A DNA stretch of 7,676 bases, from positions 3,325-11,000 of the forward strand of contig PMBA01000201.1 of NCBI GenBank assembly GCA_003152795.1, given 5' to 3'. This document shows positions 1-6,465 of the stretch, in pieces; position 1 is the first letter of the stretch, and each line of letters starts with the position of its first letter. This DNA is from Acidobacteriaceae bacterium. GTDB taxonomy: Bacteria > Acidobacteriota > Terriglobia > Terriglobales > Acidobacteriaceae. Below the pieces are notes generated by a model. It was not told the DNA's origin. It saw nothing but the letters and a program-made list of their open reading frames with translations, and ran no database searches. The position numbers and the translations under genes were made by a program.

Positions 1-1998
1 TCTGGCCCTCGCATGACGGTGAACCGGGATTACTTCGAGATGGATGGCCAACCCGTCGCGGTGGTCGGGACCACCTACATGTCGGCTGAGTTCCAGCGTC
101 TTTACTTCGACCGCCCGAACGTCTACGTGTGGGATCAGGATCTCGCGCAAATTCATAGCGCCGGACTGAACATGATCCGTACCGGCTGGTGGACGGGATG
201 GGACAAGCTCTGCGACGAGAATGGGCAACCGTACGAGCGGACGTTGCGGACGCTCGAAGCGTATCTGATGACTGCGCGTAAGAACGGCTTGCCGGTGCAA
301 TTCAATTTTTTCGCGTTCCTGCCGGATGTCCTGGGAGGGGTGAACTCATACCTCGATCCAGAGGCGGTACGCCGCCAGAAGACTTTGATCCGGACCGTAG
401 TGGAGCGTTTCCGCGACGTTCCGTGGCTGGCGTGGGATTTGATCAACGAGCCCAGCATTTCTCAGCATCTTTGGACGATGCGTCCGAACGGCGATCCCAT
501 CGAACAGGAGCAATGGAACGAGTGGCTGAACCGGCGCTATCCGGATCGGGCGGGGCTCGCCGCGGCGTGGAATCTTCCCATCAGTCAAGTGCAAGGGCCG
601 GTCGCGCTTCCCGAGGACATCGATTTTGCGGAACGCGGGATGTACGTTGGCCACAACTCGTTGAAAGTCTACGACTATTATTTGTTCGCGCAGGATGTGT
701 TCGCAAATTGGGTTCAGAGCATGCGGGAGGCGATTCGCAGCGCGGGGTCTCGGCAGTTGGTGACGGTTGGGCAGGATGAGGGCGGTATTCAGGATCGGCT
801 GTCGCCCGCCTTTTGGGGACGGAATGTGGATTTCACCACCAACCATTCCTGGTGGCTCAACGACTATGTGCTGTGGGACTCAGTTCTGGCGAAGCAGCCC
901 GGAGAGGCCATGCTGATCCAGGAGACGGGATTGCAGCGCGAGTTGAATCTCGACGAAACGGCGCGCCGGACGCCGGAAAACGAAGCCGCCCTTCTGGAAC
1001 GCAAGATTGCCGCTTCGTACATCCAGGGCTCGGGCGCGATCGAATGGCTGTGGAACACGAATTCCTACATGACGGAGAGTAACGAGACGCCGATCGGAGC
1101 GGTACTTCCCGATGGCACGGAGAAACCGGAAGCGACCGTGCTCCGCGGTTATGCGGCTTTCTCCAGGTCGCTGGGCGCGCACCTCCGCAACCCGCAATTA
1201 CCGGCAGTGGCCATCGTCACATCGCAGGCGGCGCAGTTTTCCGTGGTGGGAGGGCTGCAACTGGAGGCGCAACAGAAGTCGGTGCGCGCGCTGGCATACA
1301 ACGATCGACTGACGGCCTACGCGATTGCCGAGAATCAGATCGACAAACTTGGAACGCCAAAGCTGGTGATCCTGCCCTCGGCGCAAGCTCTAACCGAAAA
1401 AGCGTGGAGTGCCTTGTTGCAGTATGCGGACCAAGGCGGCAATCTGCTGATCACTGGGCCGGTGGAATACGACGAACACTGGCATCGCGCGGGCCGCCTG
1501 GCGCAACTGAAACTGAAAGGTCGAGCGGAGCCCCTGACCTACCATAATGCCAGCATGCAGTTGAACGATCGCGCTGTCGCACTCTCCTTCGACACGCAGA
1601 AGCAGACCTGGCTCGATGCGCTGCATTTCGACGATGGCTCGACGCTCAAAGAAATTCAATATGGGAAGGGCCGGATTTTCTGGGCAGCCTATCCGGTAGA
1701 GTTGGCGGAAGGAACGCAGGCCGCTGCCGATTTGTACGCTGATGTCGCCGGCCGGCTCGGTATCGCACCGGCGTTCGACGTCGAGTCCAGGGTGTCGCCC
1801 GGGGTGCTTATCTATCCCACCGAACTCGAAGATTCGGTGATGTATGTGATGGTGTCGGATGCCGCGGAAGATGCGACGATCGATGTGGGCGACAAGCTCA
1901 CCGGGGCGCGGTTCAGTTTGCTGCTGCGCTCGCAACATGCGGCGATAGCGGTGATTGGAAAGCGCGAGAAGAAGGTGGTTGCGAAGTACGGCTTCTAG
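1..1998 (+). CDS. Clan GH-A glycoside hydrolase, GH42/beta-galactosidase-like (5' partial)
   Basis: Probable retaining glycoside hydrolase acting on a plant or microbial polysaccharide or oligosaccharide; the substrate is not evident. The frame is open to the window edge and no Shine-Dalgarno precedes the ATG at 13, so the real start is probably upstream and a signal peptide cannot be judged. Numbering from that ATG (661 residues): a TIM-barrel region at about 5-385, with WDLINEP at 141-147 giving acid/base Glu146 and LIQETG at 301-306 giving candidate nucleophile Glu304. This pair and spacing are typical of clan GH-A (GH5, GH35, GH42). Residues about 395-490 (AIVTSQAAQFS, LVILPSAQAL, GGNLLITGP) look like the amidotransferase-like trimerisation domain of GH42 beta-galactosidases, followed by a beta-rich C-terminal region ending at a TAG stop. 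The next + strand feature, tRNA-Ser, begins 108 bases downstream. Clan assignment is fairly sure; the exact family and substrate are inferred and could be an unclassified GH42-like group. Confidence 0.85.
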   Translation, partial: SGPRMTVNRDYFEMDGQPVAVVGTTYMSAEFQRLYFDRPNVYVWDQDLAQIHSAGLNMIRTGWWTGWDKLCDENGQPYERTLRTLEAYLMTARKNGLPVQFNFFAFLPDVLGGVNSYLDPEAVRRQKTLIRTVVERFRDVPWLAWDLINEPSISQHLWTMRPNGDPIEQEQWNEWLNRRYPDRAGLAAAWNLPISQVQGPVALPEDIDFAERGMYVGHNSLKVYDYYLFAQDVFANWVQSMREAIRSAGSRQLVTVGQDEGGIQDRLSPAFWGRNVDFTTNHSWWLNDYVLWDSVLAKQPGEAMLIQETGLQRELNLDETARRTPENEAALLERKIAASYIQGSGAIEWLWNTNSYMTESNETPIGAVLPDGTEKPEATVLRGYAAFSRSLGAHLRNPQLPAVAIVTSQAAQFSVVGGLQLEAQQKSVRALAYNDRLTAYAIAENQIDKLGTPKLVILPSAQALTEKAWSALLQYADQGGNLLITGPVEYDEHWHRAGRLAQLKLKGRAEPLTYHNASMQLNDRAVALSFDTQKQTWLDALHFDDGSTLKEIQYGKGRIFWAAYPVELAEGTQAAADLYADVAGRLGIAPAFDVESRVSPGVLIYPTELEDSVMYVMVSDAAEDATIDVGDKLTGARFSLLLRSQHAAIAVIGKREKKVVAKYGF

Positions 1999-2106
1999 AG
2001 GCGAGCTCATCAATTGCTTTTGGCAAAGTGGGGCGGTGCCGAGGAGAGCCCGCTTGGGTGGCTGCTGCCGTAAGATTTGGTACTGTAGTAAAAGTGTAGG
2101 AGCCGC

Positions 2107-2196
2107 GGAGAGGTGGCCGAGTGGTTGATGGCTCCGGTCTTGAAAACCGGCATACCTTAACGGGTATCGGGGGTTCGAATCCCTCCCTCTCCGCCA
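2107..2196 (+). tRNA. tRNA-Ser (anticodon UGA)
   Basis: Complete class II tRNA decoding UCN serine codons, mainly UCA. The acceptor stem GGAGAGG (2107-2113) pairs perfectly with CCTCTCC (2186-2192), followed by discriminator G2193 and an encoded CCA (2194-2196). The D stem is GCC/GGC (2116-2118 with 2130-2132). The anticodon stem CCGGT/ACCGG (2134-2138 with 2146-2150) encloses loop CTTGAAA, with TGA at 2141-2143. The long variable arm, ATACC/GGTAT (2152-2156 with 2163-2167), is the serine hallmark. The T stem GGGGG/CCCTC (one G-T pair) encloses TTCGAAT. No clear promoter is visible: TAAGAT at 2071-2076 resembles a -10 box but has no well-spaced -35. Confidence 0.98.
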
Positions 2197-2760
2197 CGCA
2201 GTCTGAACTGGAGAGAAACCAGGCCGCATTCCTGCGGACATCGCTGTAATTCGCTGCAATTCTGCAACTTTCACTAACAAACCGGACGGGAGAAAGTGTA
2301 CTGCCTGGTCGTGATTACGACTTTCGCGACCCTTTTCTCCGGAGGGCACAAAGGCAGTGCGGTTTCGACGACCCGACAAGGCGGATCTTGTGCGAACACA
2401 AGCCGAAACGATGGCGACTGCGGCTCGACTCTGTCAGCGATTCGAGCGTGGCGCCTAATCGTCCAAAGGTCTCAGACAATCCGCGGAACACCGTGTATCG
2501 ATGCAAGATTCCCAATACTATCGAGCTCCGCCCGGCGGCCAGGCAACTTCCCACAAGCCCGTTCCCGGATCGCGAGACGAAGCGCTGAAAAAGCTCGCCA
2601 GCTACTTCCGCATCGCAGACGATTCGTCCGGAACCTCCTTTTCGCTTCCCAAACTGCGACATATGTCATCGCCCCGTAGCTGTGGTGCATCTATCGTTGC
2701 CGTGTCCACAGCGGAAGCGGGCGATGAACAAGATCAAGGAAGACGAGAACTCGCTCACGA
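2197..2760. other. Convergent intergenic region, no convincing gene
   Basis: This stretch separates the + strand tRNA-Ser from the 3' end of the - strand hydrogenase operon. It holds small hairpins (CCGCA/TGCGG at 2224-2237; GTCGT/ACGAC at 2308-2321) and a short tandem repeat, but no hairpin followed by a T-run on either strand, so no intrinsic terminator can be assigned. Several ORFs of 60-127 codons cross it on both strands. The two best are 2315-2662 on - (115 codons, ATG, no good ribosome site in front) and 2501-2827 on + (108 codons, overlapping the end of the hydrogenase small-subunit gene). Neither has a recognisable motif or clear coding bias. A decayed or integrated remnant next to the tRNA is possible but unsupported: no integrase and no obvious copy of the tRNA 3' end was seen. 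Confidence 0.6.
2241..2260. repeat. 10-bp tandem repeat, two copies
   Basis: TCGCTGTAAT is followed immediately by TCGCTGCAAT, one mismatch apart. A degenerate third piece (TCTGCAACTT) runs to 2270. It lies 45 bases after the tRNA-Ser 3' end and just past a 5-bp hairpin. The function is unknown, and two copies of this length may be chance. Confidence 0.4.
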
Positions 2761-3297
2761 CTACACCTTCTCCAGCTTTTCGTACACGGGAAGGTCGCCC
2801 CCGCCGCGCAATTCCTCGGGGTGGTAGCGTGGGATAGGAAACATAGGCTGCTTGAGCTCCACTGGGGCGACTTTCTTCTCGATGAGGCCAAGCGCAACGG
2901 CCACTCCATAAATGATGGCCTCGGGGCGCGGCGGGCAACCGGGGATGTAGTAGTTCACGGGGATTATCTTCTCGACGGGACCGATGACAGGGTACGAGTC
3001 AAACCAGATTCCACCCCCGCAAGCACAGGATCCGATAGCAAAAACTAACTTGGGGGCGGGCATCGCCTGGTACGCGCGCTGAAGTGCTTGAGCAGTGGAG
3101 CGCATCGCCGGTCCCTGGCAAAGCATGACGTCAGCGTGGCGGGGCGAGCCGACCAGCTTGATGCCAAAGCGTTCCACGTCGTAGTACGGAGTGAGGACGT
3201 TGAGCACTTCGATGTCGCAGCCGTTACAACCGCCGCTGTTCGCGTGGTAAACCCACAGTGACCGGCCAAACATTTTCTGGCAGAGATTTTTCAGCAT
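2761..3297 (-). CDS. hyfI: Group 4 [NiFe]-hydrogenase small subunit (HyfI/HycG-like, NuoB family)
   Basis: Electron-transfer small subunit of a membrane-bound group 4 hydrogenase. It carries the proximal [4Fe-4S] cluster beside the NiFe site, on the cytoplasmic face. In the 178 residues the four expected ligands are Cys24 and Cys27 (GGCNGCDIE), Cys91 (GSCACGGG) and Cys121 (PGCPPRPE). The GGCNGCDIE form and the ERFGIKLVGSPRHAD segment (42-56) match HycG/HyfI more closely than complex I NuoB. Cys93 is an extra cysteine next to a ligand. The protein is shorter than E. coli HycG (about 255) because it lacks the long C-terminal tail. The ATG at 3297 lies 2 bases after the upstream TGA, with only a weak Shine-Dalgarno, which suggests translational coupling. 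It is the last recognisable gene of the operon. The subunit family is sure. The symbol follows the E. coli hydrogenase-4 naming and the exact subgroup is inferred. Confidence 0.92.
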   Translation of the reverse strand: MLKNLCQKMFGRSLWVYHANSGGCNGCDIEVLNVLTPYYDVERFGIKLVGSPRHADVMLCQGPAMRSTAQALQRAYQAMPAPKLVFAIGSCACGGGIWFDSYPVIGPVEKIIPVNYYIPGCPPRPEAIIYGVAVALGLIEKKVAPVELKQPMFPIPRYHPEELRGGGDLPVYEKLEKV

Positions 3298-3299
3298 AC

Positions 3300-3824
3300 T
3301 CAGTCCAGTTCAATCGCGATGTCGTCTACCACGGTGTCGTTCTCGAGGAATGCCCGCGACCGGAAGATCCAGCGATCGTTTTGCAAGTCGTCGAAACGGT
3401 ATCCCTTCATCTTGAGTTGCTCAAGGGGTGACGGCTCGACGAAGCAGCGCCCGCAGCGCTGGCAGGTGCTCATGAATATCTCCAACCTCTGATCGAGATC
3501 GAGCGCACTGCCGGTCGCAATCTCGAACTCGTGGCTCATGGTGATGGCTTTTTCGGGGCAAACTTCAGCGCAGCGTCCGCAGTAAGTGCAACGGCTGCCG
3601 ACGTACTTGAGAATGCGGATCTCCTGGCAGACGTCGGACACCAGCACAGCACGCGCCGTGCAATTATTCGCGCAACCGGCGCAGCCGATGCACTTTGCGG
3701 CATCGAAGATGGGCCGTCCGCGGAAATTCTCTGGCACCGGCCGAGGCTGTGCCGGGTAGGGCAGAGTCACGCGGCCTGCCTTGAGGCAGATCACCGCTTC
3801 TTCGAGCTTGCTTCTTACCGACAT
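3300..3824 (-). CDS. hyfH: Hydrogenase 2[4Fe-4S] ferredoxin-type subunit (HyfH/HycF-like, NuoI family)
   Basis: Polyferredoxin subunit that passes electrons from the electron-donor module to the small-subunit cluster. In 174 residues it has two classic motifs: CxxCxxCxxxC at Cys45, 48, 51, 55, and again at Cys79, 82, 85, 89 followed by Pro. A third cysteine group, CQRCGRC at 121-127, sits where HycF has its own extra cysteines, but it lacks a fourth ligand in spacing. The N-terminal part (PYPAQPRPVPENFRG, 22-36) is typical of HycF/HyfH, including the FRG before the first cluster. A TTG start at 3854 would add 10 residues. The ATG at 3824 is preferred because AAAGAGGG lies 4 bases before it, giving a 38-base gap to the preceding gene, the only sizeable gap in the operon. 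Its stop is 2 bases before the small-subunit start. Family assignment is firm; the partner dehydrogenase is unknown. Confidence 0.9.
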   Translation of the reverse strand: MSVRSKLEEAVICLKAGRVTLPYPAQPRPVPENFRGRPIFDAAKCIGCAGCANNCTARAVLVSDVCQEIRILKYVGSRCTYCGRCAEVCPEKAITMSHEFEIATGSALDLDQRLEIFMSTCQRCGRCFVEPSPLEQLKMKGYRFDDLQNDRWIFRSRAFLENDTVVDDIAIELD

Positions 3825-3828
3825 CGAA

Positions 3829-3836
3829 CCCTCTTT
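3829..3836 (-). promoter_or_regulatory. Ribosome binding site deciding the HyfH-like start
   Basis: On the - strand AAAGAGGG ends 4 bases before the ATG at 3824-3822. This is the strongest Shine-Dalgarno seen in the operon. The alternative TTG at 3854 has none, so this site supports the shorter 174-residue protein. Confidence 0.7.
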
Positions 3837-3862
3837 CGAACTACAGACCCCCAAGTGACCTG

Positions 3863-4789
3863 TCAGTACCCATAGCTCGCCAACCCCAGGGCCACGAAGG
3901 CGACCACGATCAGACTCGCGAAAAATCGGATTGCCTGGTCAATCCGATAACGTGCGTGGGTCGCGGCTACCGCCGTGACCAGCACGACCAATACGAACAC
4001 CTTGGTCCAGAACAGAAGCCATCCCAGCGGGAACATCCAGTGGGAGCCCCACGGCACGAACAAAGCCACGAATAGGGCGCTATAGATCACCAGCCTGGCG
4101 AATTGGGCGTATTTGAAAAGCGCCAGCTTCGGGCCGGAATACTCCATGAGCGGGCCTTCCATCAATTCGGTCTCCGCTTCCGAGGTGTCAAAGGGTACTC
4201 GCTGTACGAAAGCCTGAAACGACAAGAGCATTACCACGAGCATGAGCGCGCCCGACCAGGGAAAATCTCCGGCTGCGTACACCGAGCCGTTCAGTACCGT
4301 ATTGAGGCGCAACGATTGAGTGTGCATCGCCCCCACCACGATCGCAATGACAAAGAGTGGTTCTAACGCGATCATGACCATCATTTCACGGCTGATTCCC
4401 ACGAGTGAGTACGTGGAGCCAGCGGCAAGGCCCGCAAGCAGCGTGCAGATTCCGGAGAGTGTCAGGAGATAGATCAGCAGGATCACGTCGCCGCTGCCAT
4501 TCATCGGCGCACCAAACCCCATCGGGACCAGGCAGGCGATGGTCAGCACGGTGGCCAACGCCAGGTAGACCGCAAAGCGTTGCATCGCCGGGGTCTCGCC
4601 CGACTCGATGTCTTCCTTCCCCAGTAGCTTGAGCAGATCGAAGTATGGCTGCAGAAGGGGAGGGCCCTGACGCGACTGGATCCGCGCAGTCAGCTTGCGC
4701 AGCACGCCCTGGAAAAACGGGGCCACCGCCAGCACCACGCAGACGTTCAGGAATCCGCCTACGATCGTCCATGCCACACCGAGATCCAT
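3863..4789 (-). CDS. hyfC: Hydrogenase membrane subunit (HyfC/HycD-like, NuoH family)
   Basis: Integral membrane anchor that joins the peripheral hydrogenase arm to the ion-translocating antiporter subunit. The 308 residues are very hydrophobic, with about eight predicted membrane helices (roughly 8-28, 72-93, 100-122, 135-155, 180-197, 227-247, 255-277, 287-305). Family signatures are ARIQSRQGPP with PYFDLLKLLGKED (35-60), SREMMVMIALEP (133-144), the acidic loop PFDTSEAETEL (199-209) followed by EGPLMEYSG, and RYRIDQAIRFF (280-290). Length is close to HycD (307) and HyfC. The ATG at 4789 follows the upstream TAA by 2 bases, with AAGGCG in front. In E. coli hyc and hyf this gene precedes the large-subunit gene; here it follows it. 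The assignment is firm because the acidic FD..EAE..L loop and the short loops are those of HycD/HyfC and NuoH. Confidence 0.92.
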   Translation of the reverse strand: MDLGVAWTIVGGFLNVCVVLAVAPFFQGVLRKLTARIQSRQGPPLLQPYFDLLKLLGKEDIESGETPAMQRFAVYLALATVLTIACLVPMGFGAPMNGSGDVILLIYLLTLSGICTLLAGLAAGSTYSLVGISREMMVMIALEPLFVIAIVVGAMHTQSLRLNTVLNGSVYAAGDFPWSGALMLVVMLLSFQAFVQRVPFDTSEAETELMEGPLMEYSGPKLALFKYAQFARLVIYSALFVALFVPWGSHWMFPLGWLLFWTKVFVLVVLVTAVAATHARYRIDQAIRFFASLIVVAFVALGLASYGY

Positions 4790-4791
4790 GT

Positions 4792-6465
4792 TTACGCCTT
4801 CTTCCGCGTCAGTGCGAGCAGTTCATCCTGCGACCACACTCTTACCTTCCCCGAGCGCAGATCGATCGTTTCCAGCCGATCGGTGCAGGAGAAGCAAGGG
4901 TCGATGCTGCCGAGGGAAATGGTCATGTCGGCGATTTGCTGGTCTTTGATCATTGCAGGCACGGCCTGCAAGTTTTGGTACGTCGGAGCACGTACCCGCC
5001 AGCGCCGTGGCCGATTGTTCTCGCCGGTGATGACAAAGTGGTGACTCTCTCCGCGCGGAGCTTCGACAGACGACAAACCCAAGCGCCCCGCTGGCAGTTC
5101 GTCCTTAATCTCCAACTGGATCGGACCGTCCTCCATCTTCTCCAGGCACTGGCGGATGATTCGGATGGATTCGAACACCTCTTTCGCACGCACCAGCACC
5201 CGCGACCAGACGTCGGAACCCTGCTCGGTGATAACGTCAAACTCCAATCTGTCGTACGCCGCATAGGGATGATCACGCCGGCAATCGATATCTACGCCCG
5301 CGGCACGGGCGACCGGCCCCACCAGTCCCCTTTCTTTCACCAGCTTCTTATCGGCTACGCCAACATCGCGCGTCCGCTTCTGAATATTCCTGTCCTTGCT
5401 GACGGCGGCTACCACGGGGCGCCACTCGTTTTCGAGTTTGTCCAGGACGGCGCGCAGCTCAGCCTTCGTCTCCGGGGCGATATCCGAGCGCACCCCGCCG
5501 ATCAGGCACATGGAATAGGTCTTGCGGTTTCCGCTGATCTTTTCAGCGATCCACATGATCGGCTCGCGGATGCGAAAGCTTTGCATGAACAGCGTGTCGA
5601 AACCGACGATGTGGCAGGCTAGCCCGACCCACAGCAGATGGCTGTGCAGGCGTTCCAATTCCAGCATGATAGTGCGGATGTACTCGGCGCGTGCCGGCGG
5701 GTGGATCGCAACGGCGCTCTCAACCGATTGAGCGTAGGTCACACTGTGCACACAGCCACAGATGCCGCAGATGCGCTCCGCCAGCATCGGAATGTCGTTG
5801 TAGCTCATCACCGACTCGGCGAGTTTTTCGATGCCGCGATGCACCATGAAGCCGCGGTACTCGCAGCCCCGCACCATCTCGCCTTCCACGTAGAGGCGGA
5901 AATGCGCGGGCTCGTCGAGCGTGGGATGGAATGGTCCAAACGGGACGACGGTGCACCCCTCGGGAGGATCATCGAACTTGAATTCGCGATCCTCGTCGAA
6001 ATCTTTCGGAACGTGATCCCACGAGACGTCTTTGCGAAGCGGATGCAAGCCATCTGGCCAGCCATCGGGCAACACCAACCGCTTCGGATAAGGATGGCCG
6101 ACCGGCTCGATGCCAACCAGGTCGCGCATCTCGCGCTCCGCCCAGCTGGCGGCGGGGATGACATCCGAGATGCTGTCGATCTTGGGATTCTCCGGTGACA
6201 ACTGGGTCAGCACGCTGCAGAGCAGGTGTTCCTTGTCGAAAGCGAAATCGTGTGCCACGAGAAACGTCCCGGAGAATGGCCGGTCGTCAATGCCGATGCT
6301 GATTACATAGCGCGCATCGAAGTCACGGAAGATATGTCGGCAGATAGGCTTGACTGCGGAAGGCTCGACGTGGACAAACAGGCGGGTATCGCTCGGCAGA
6401 TCGGCGCGCAGGATGGAGGTGCCGAACTGCTGCTTCAATTGCTCGAGCCTGGCACGCGCAGTCAT
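4792..6465 (-). CDS. hyfG: Group 4 [NiFe]-hydrogenase catalytic large subunit, NuoC-NuoD fusion (HyfG/HycE-like)
   Basis: Catalytic subunit that interconverts protons and H2 at a NiFe(CN)2CO centre facing the cytoplasm. Residues 1-165 are a NuoC-like domain (SWAEREMRDLVGIEPVGHP at 107-125, then LHPLRKD at 140-146). Residues 175-557 are the NuoD/large-subunit domain. Nickel-site motif L1 is RICGICGCVH (231-240; ligands Cys233 and Cys236). L2 is DPCFSCTDR (522-530; Cys524 and Cys527). Complex I NuoD lacks these cysteines, so this is a real hydrogenase. A 27-residue tail follows Arg530, the position where E. coli HycE is cut by the HycI protease, so the precursor is probably processed. At 557 residues it is close to HycE and HyfG (about 555-570). 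The C-D fusion is typical of Hyc/Hyf, not of Ech or Mbh. The ATG overlaps the upstream stop by 4 bases (ATGA). The family is certain; the exact 4a/4f/other subgroup is not. Confidence 0.95.
   Translation of the reverse strand: MTARARLEQLKQQFGTSILRADLPSDTRLFVHVEPSAVKPICRHIFRDFDARYVISIGIDDRPFSGTFLVAHDFAFDKEHLLCSVLTQLSPENPKIDSISDVIPAASWAEREMRDLVGIEPVGHPYPKRLVLPDGWPDGLHPLRKDVSWDHVPKDFDEDREFKFDDPPEGCTVVPFGPFHPTLDEPAHFRLYVEGEMVRGCEYRGFMVHRGIEKLAESVMSYNDIPMLAERICGICGCVHSVTYAQSVESAVAIHPPARAEYIRTIMLELERLHSHLLWVGLACHIVGFDTLFMQSFRIREPIMWIAEKISGNRKTYSMCLIGGVRSDIAPETKAELRAVLDKLENEWRPVVAAVSKDRNIQKRTRDVGVADKKLVKERGLVGPVARAAGVDIDCRRDHPYAAYDRLEFDVITEQGSDVWSRVLVRAKEVFESIRIIRQCLEKMEDGPIQLEIKDELPAGRLGLSSVEAPRGESHHFVITGENNRPRRWRVRAPTYQNLQAVPAMIKDQQIADMTISLGSIDPCFSCTDRLETIDLRSGKVRVWSQDELLALTRKKA

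Noticed and set aside
1913..2197. 94-codon - strand ORF beginning MAEREGFEPP
   Set aside because: Spurious product of tRNA-Ser read on the opposite strand, a known annotation artefact.
2224..2237. Hairpin CCGCA-TTCC-TGCGG as a tRNA terminator
   Set aside because: Only a 5-bp stem and no following T-run.
1390..2379. 329-codon - strand ORF
   Set aside because: It is antisense to the glycosidase 3' end and the tRNA-Ser; its only familiar peptide is the translated complement of the tRNA.
2315..2662. 115-codon - strand ORF downstream of the hydrogenase operon
   Set aside because: No recognisable motif, weak start context and no clear third-position bias; kept only as a note in the intergenic entry.
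3825..3854. TTG start giving ten extra residues on the ferredoxin subunit
   Set aside because: No Shine-Dalgarno before the TTG, whereas the ATG at 3824 has a strong one and fits the family N-terminus.
4645..5622. 325-codon + strand ORF
   Set aside because: Lies entirely antisense to the HyfC- and HyfG-like genes, whose protein motifs are unmistakable; a shadow frame in GC-rich coding DNA.
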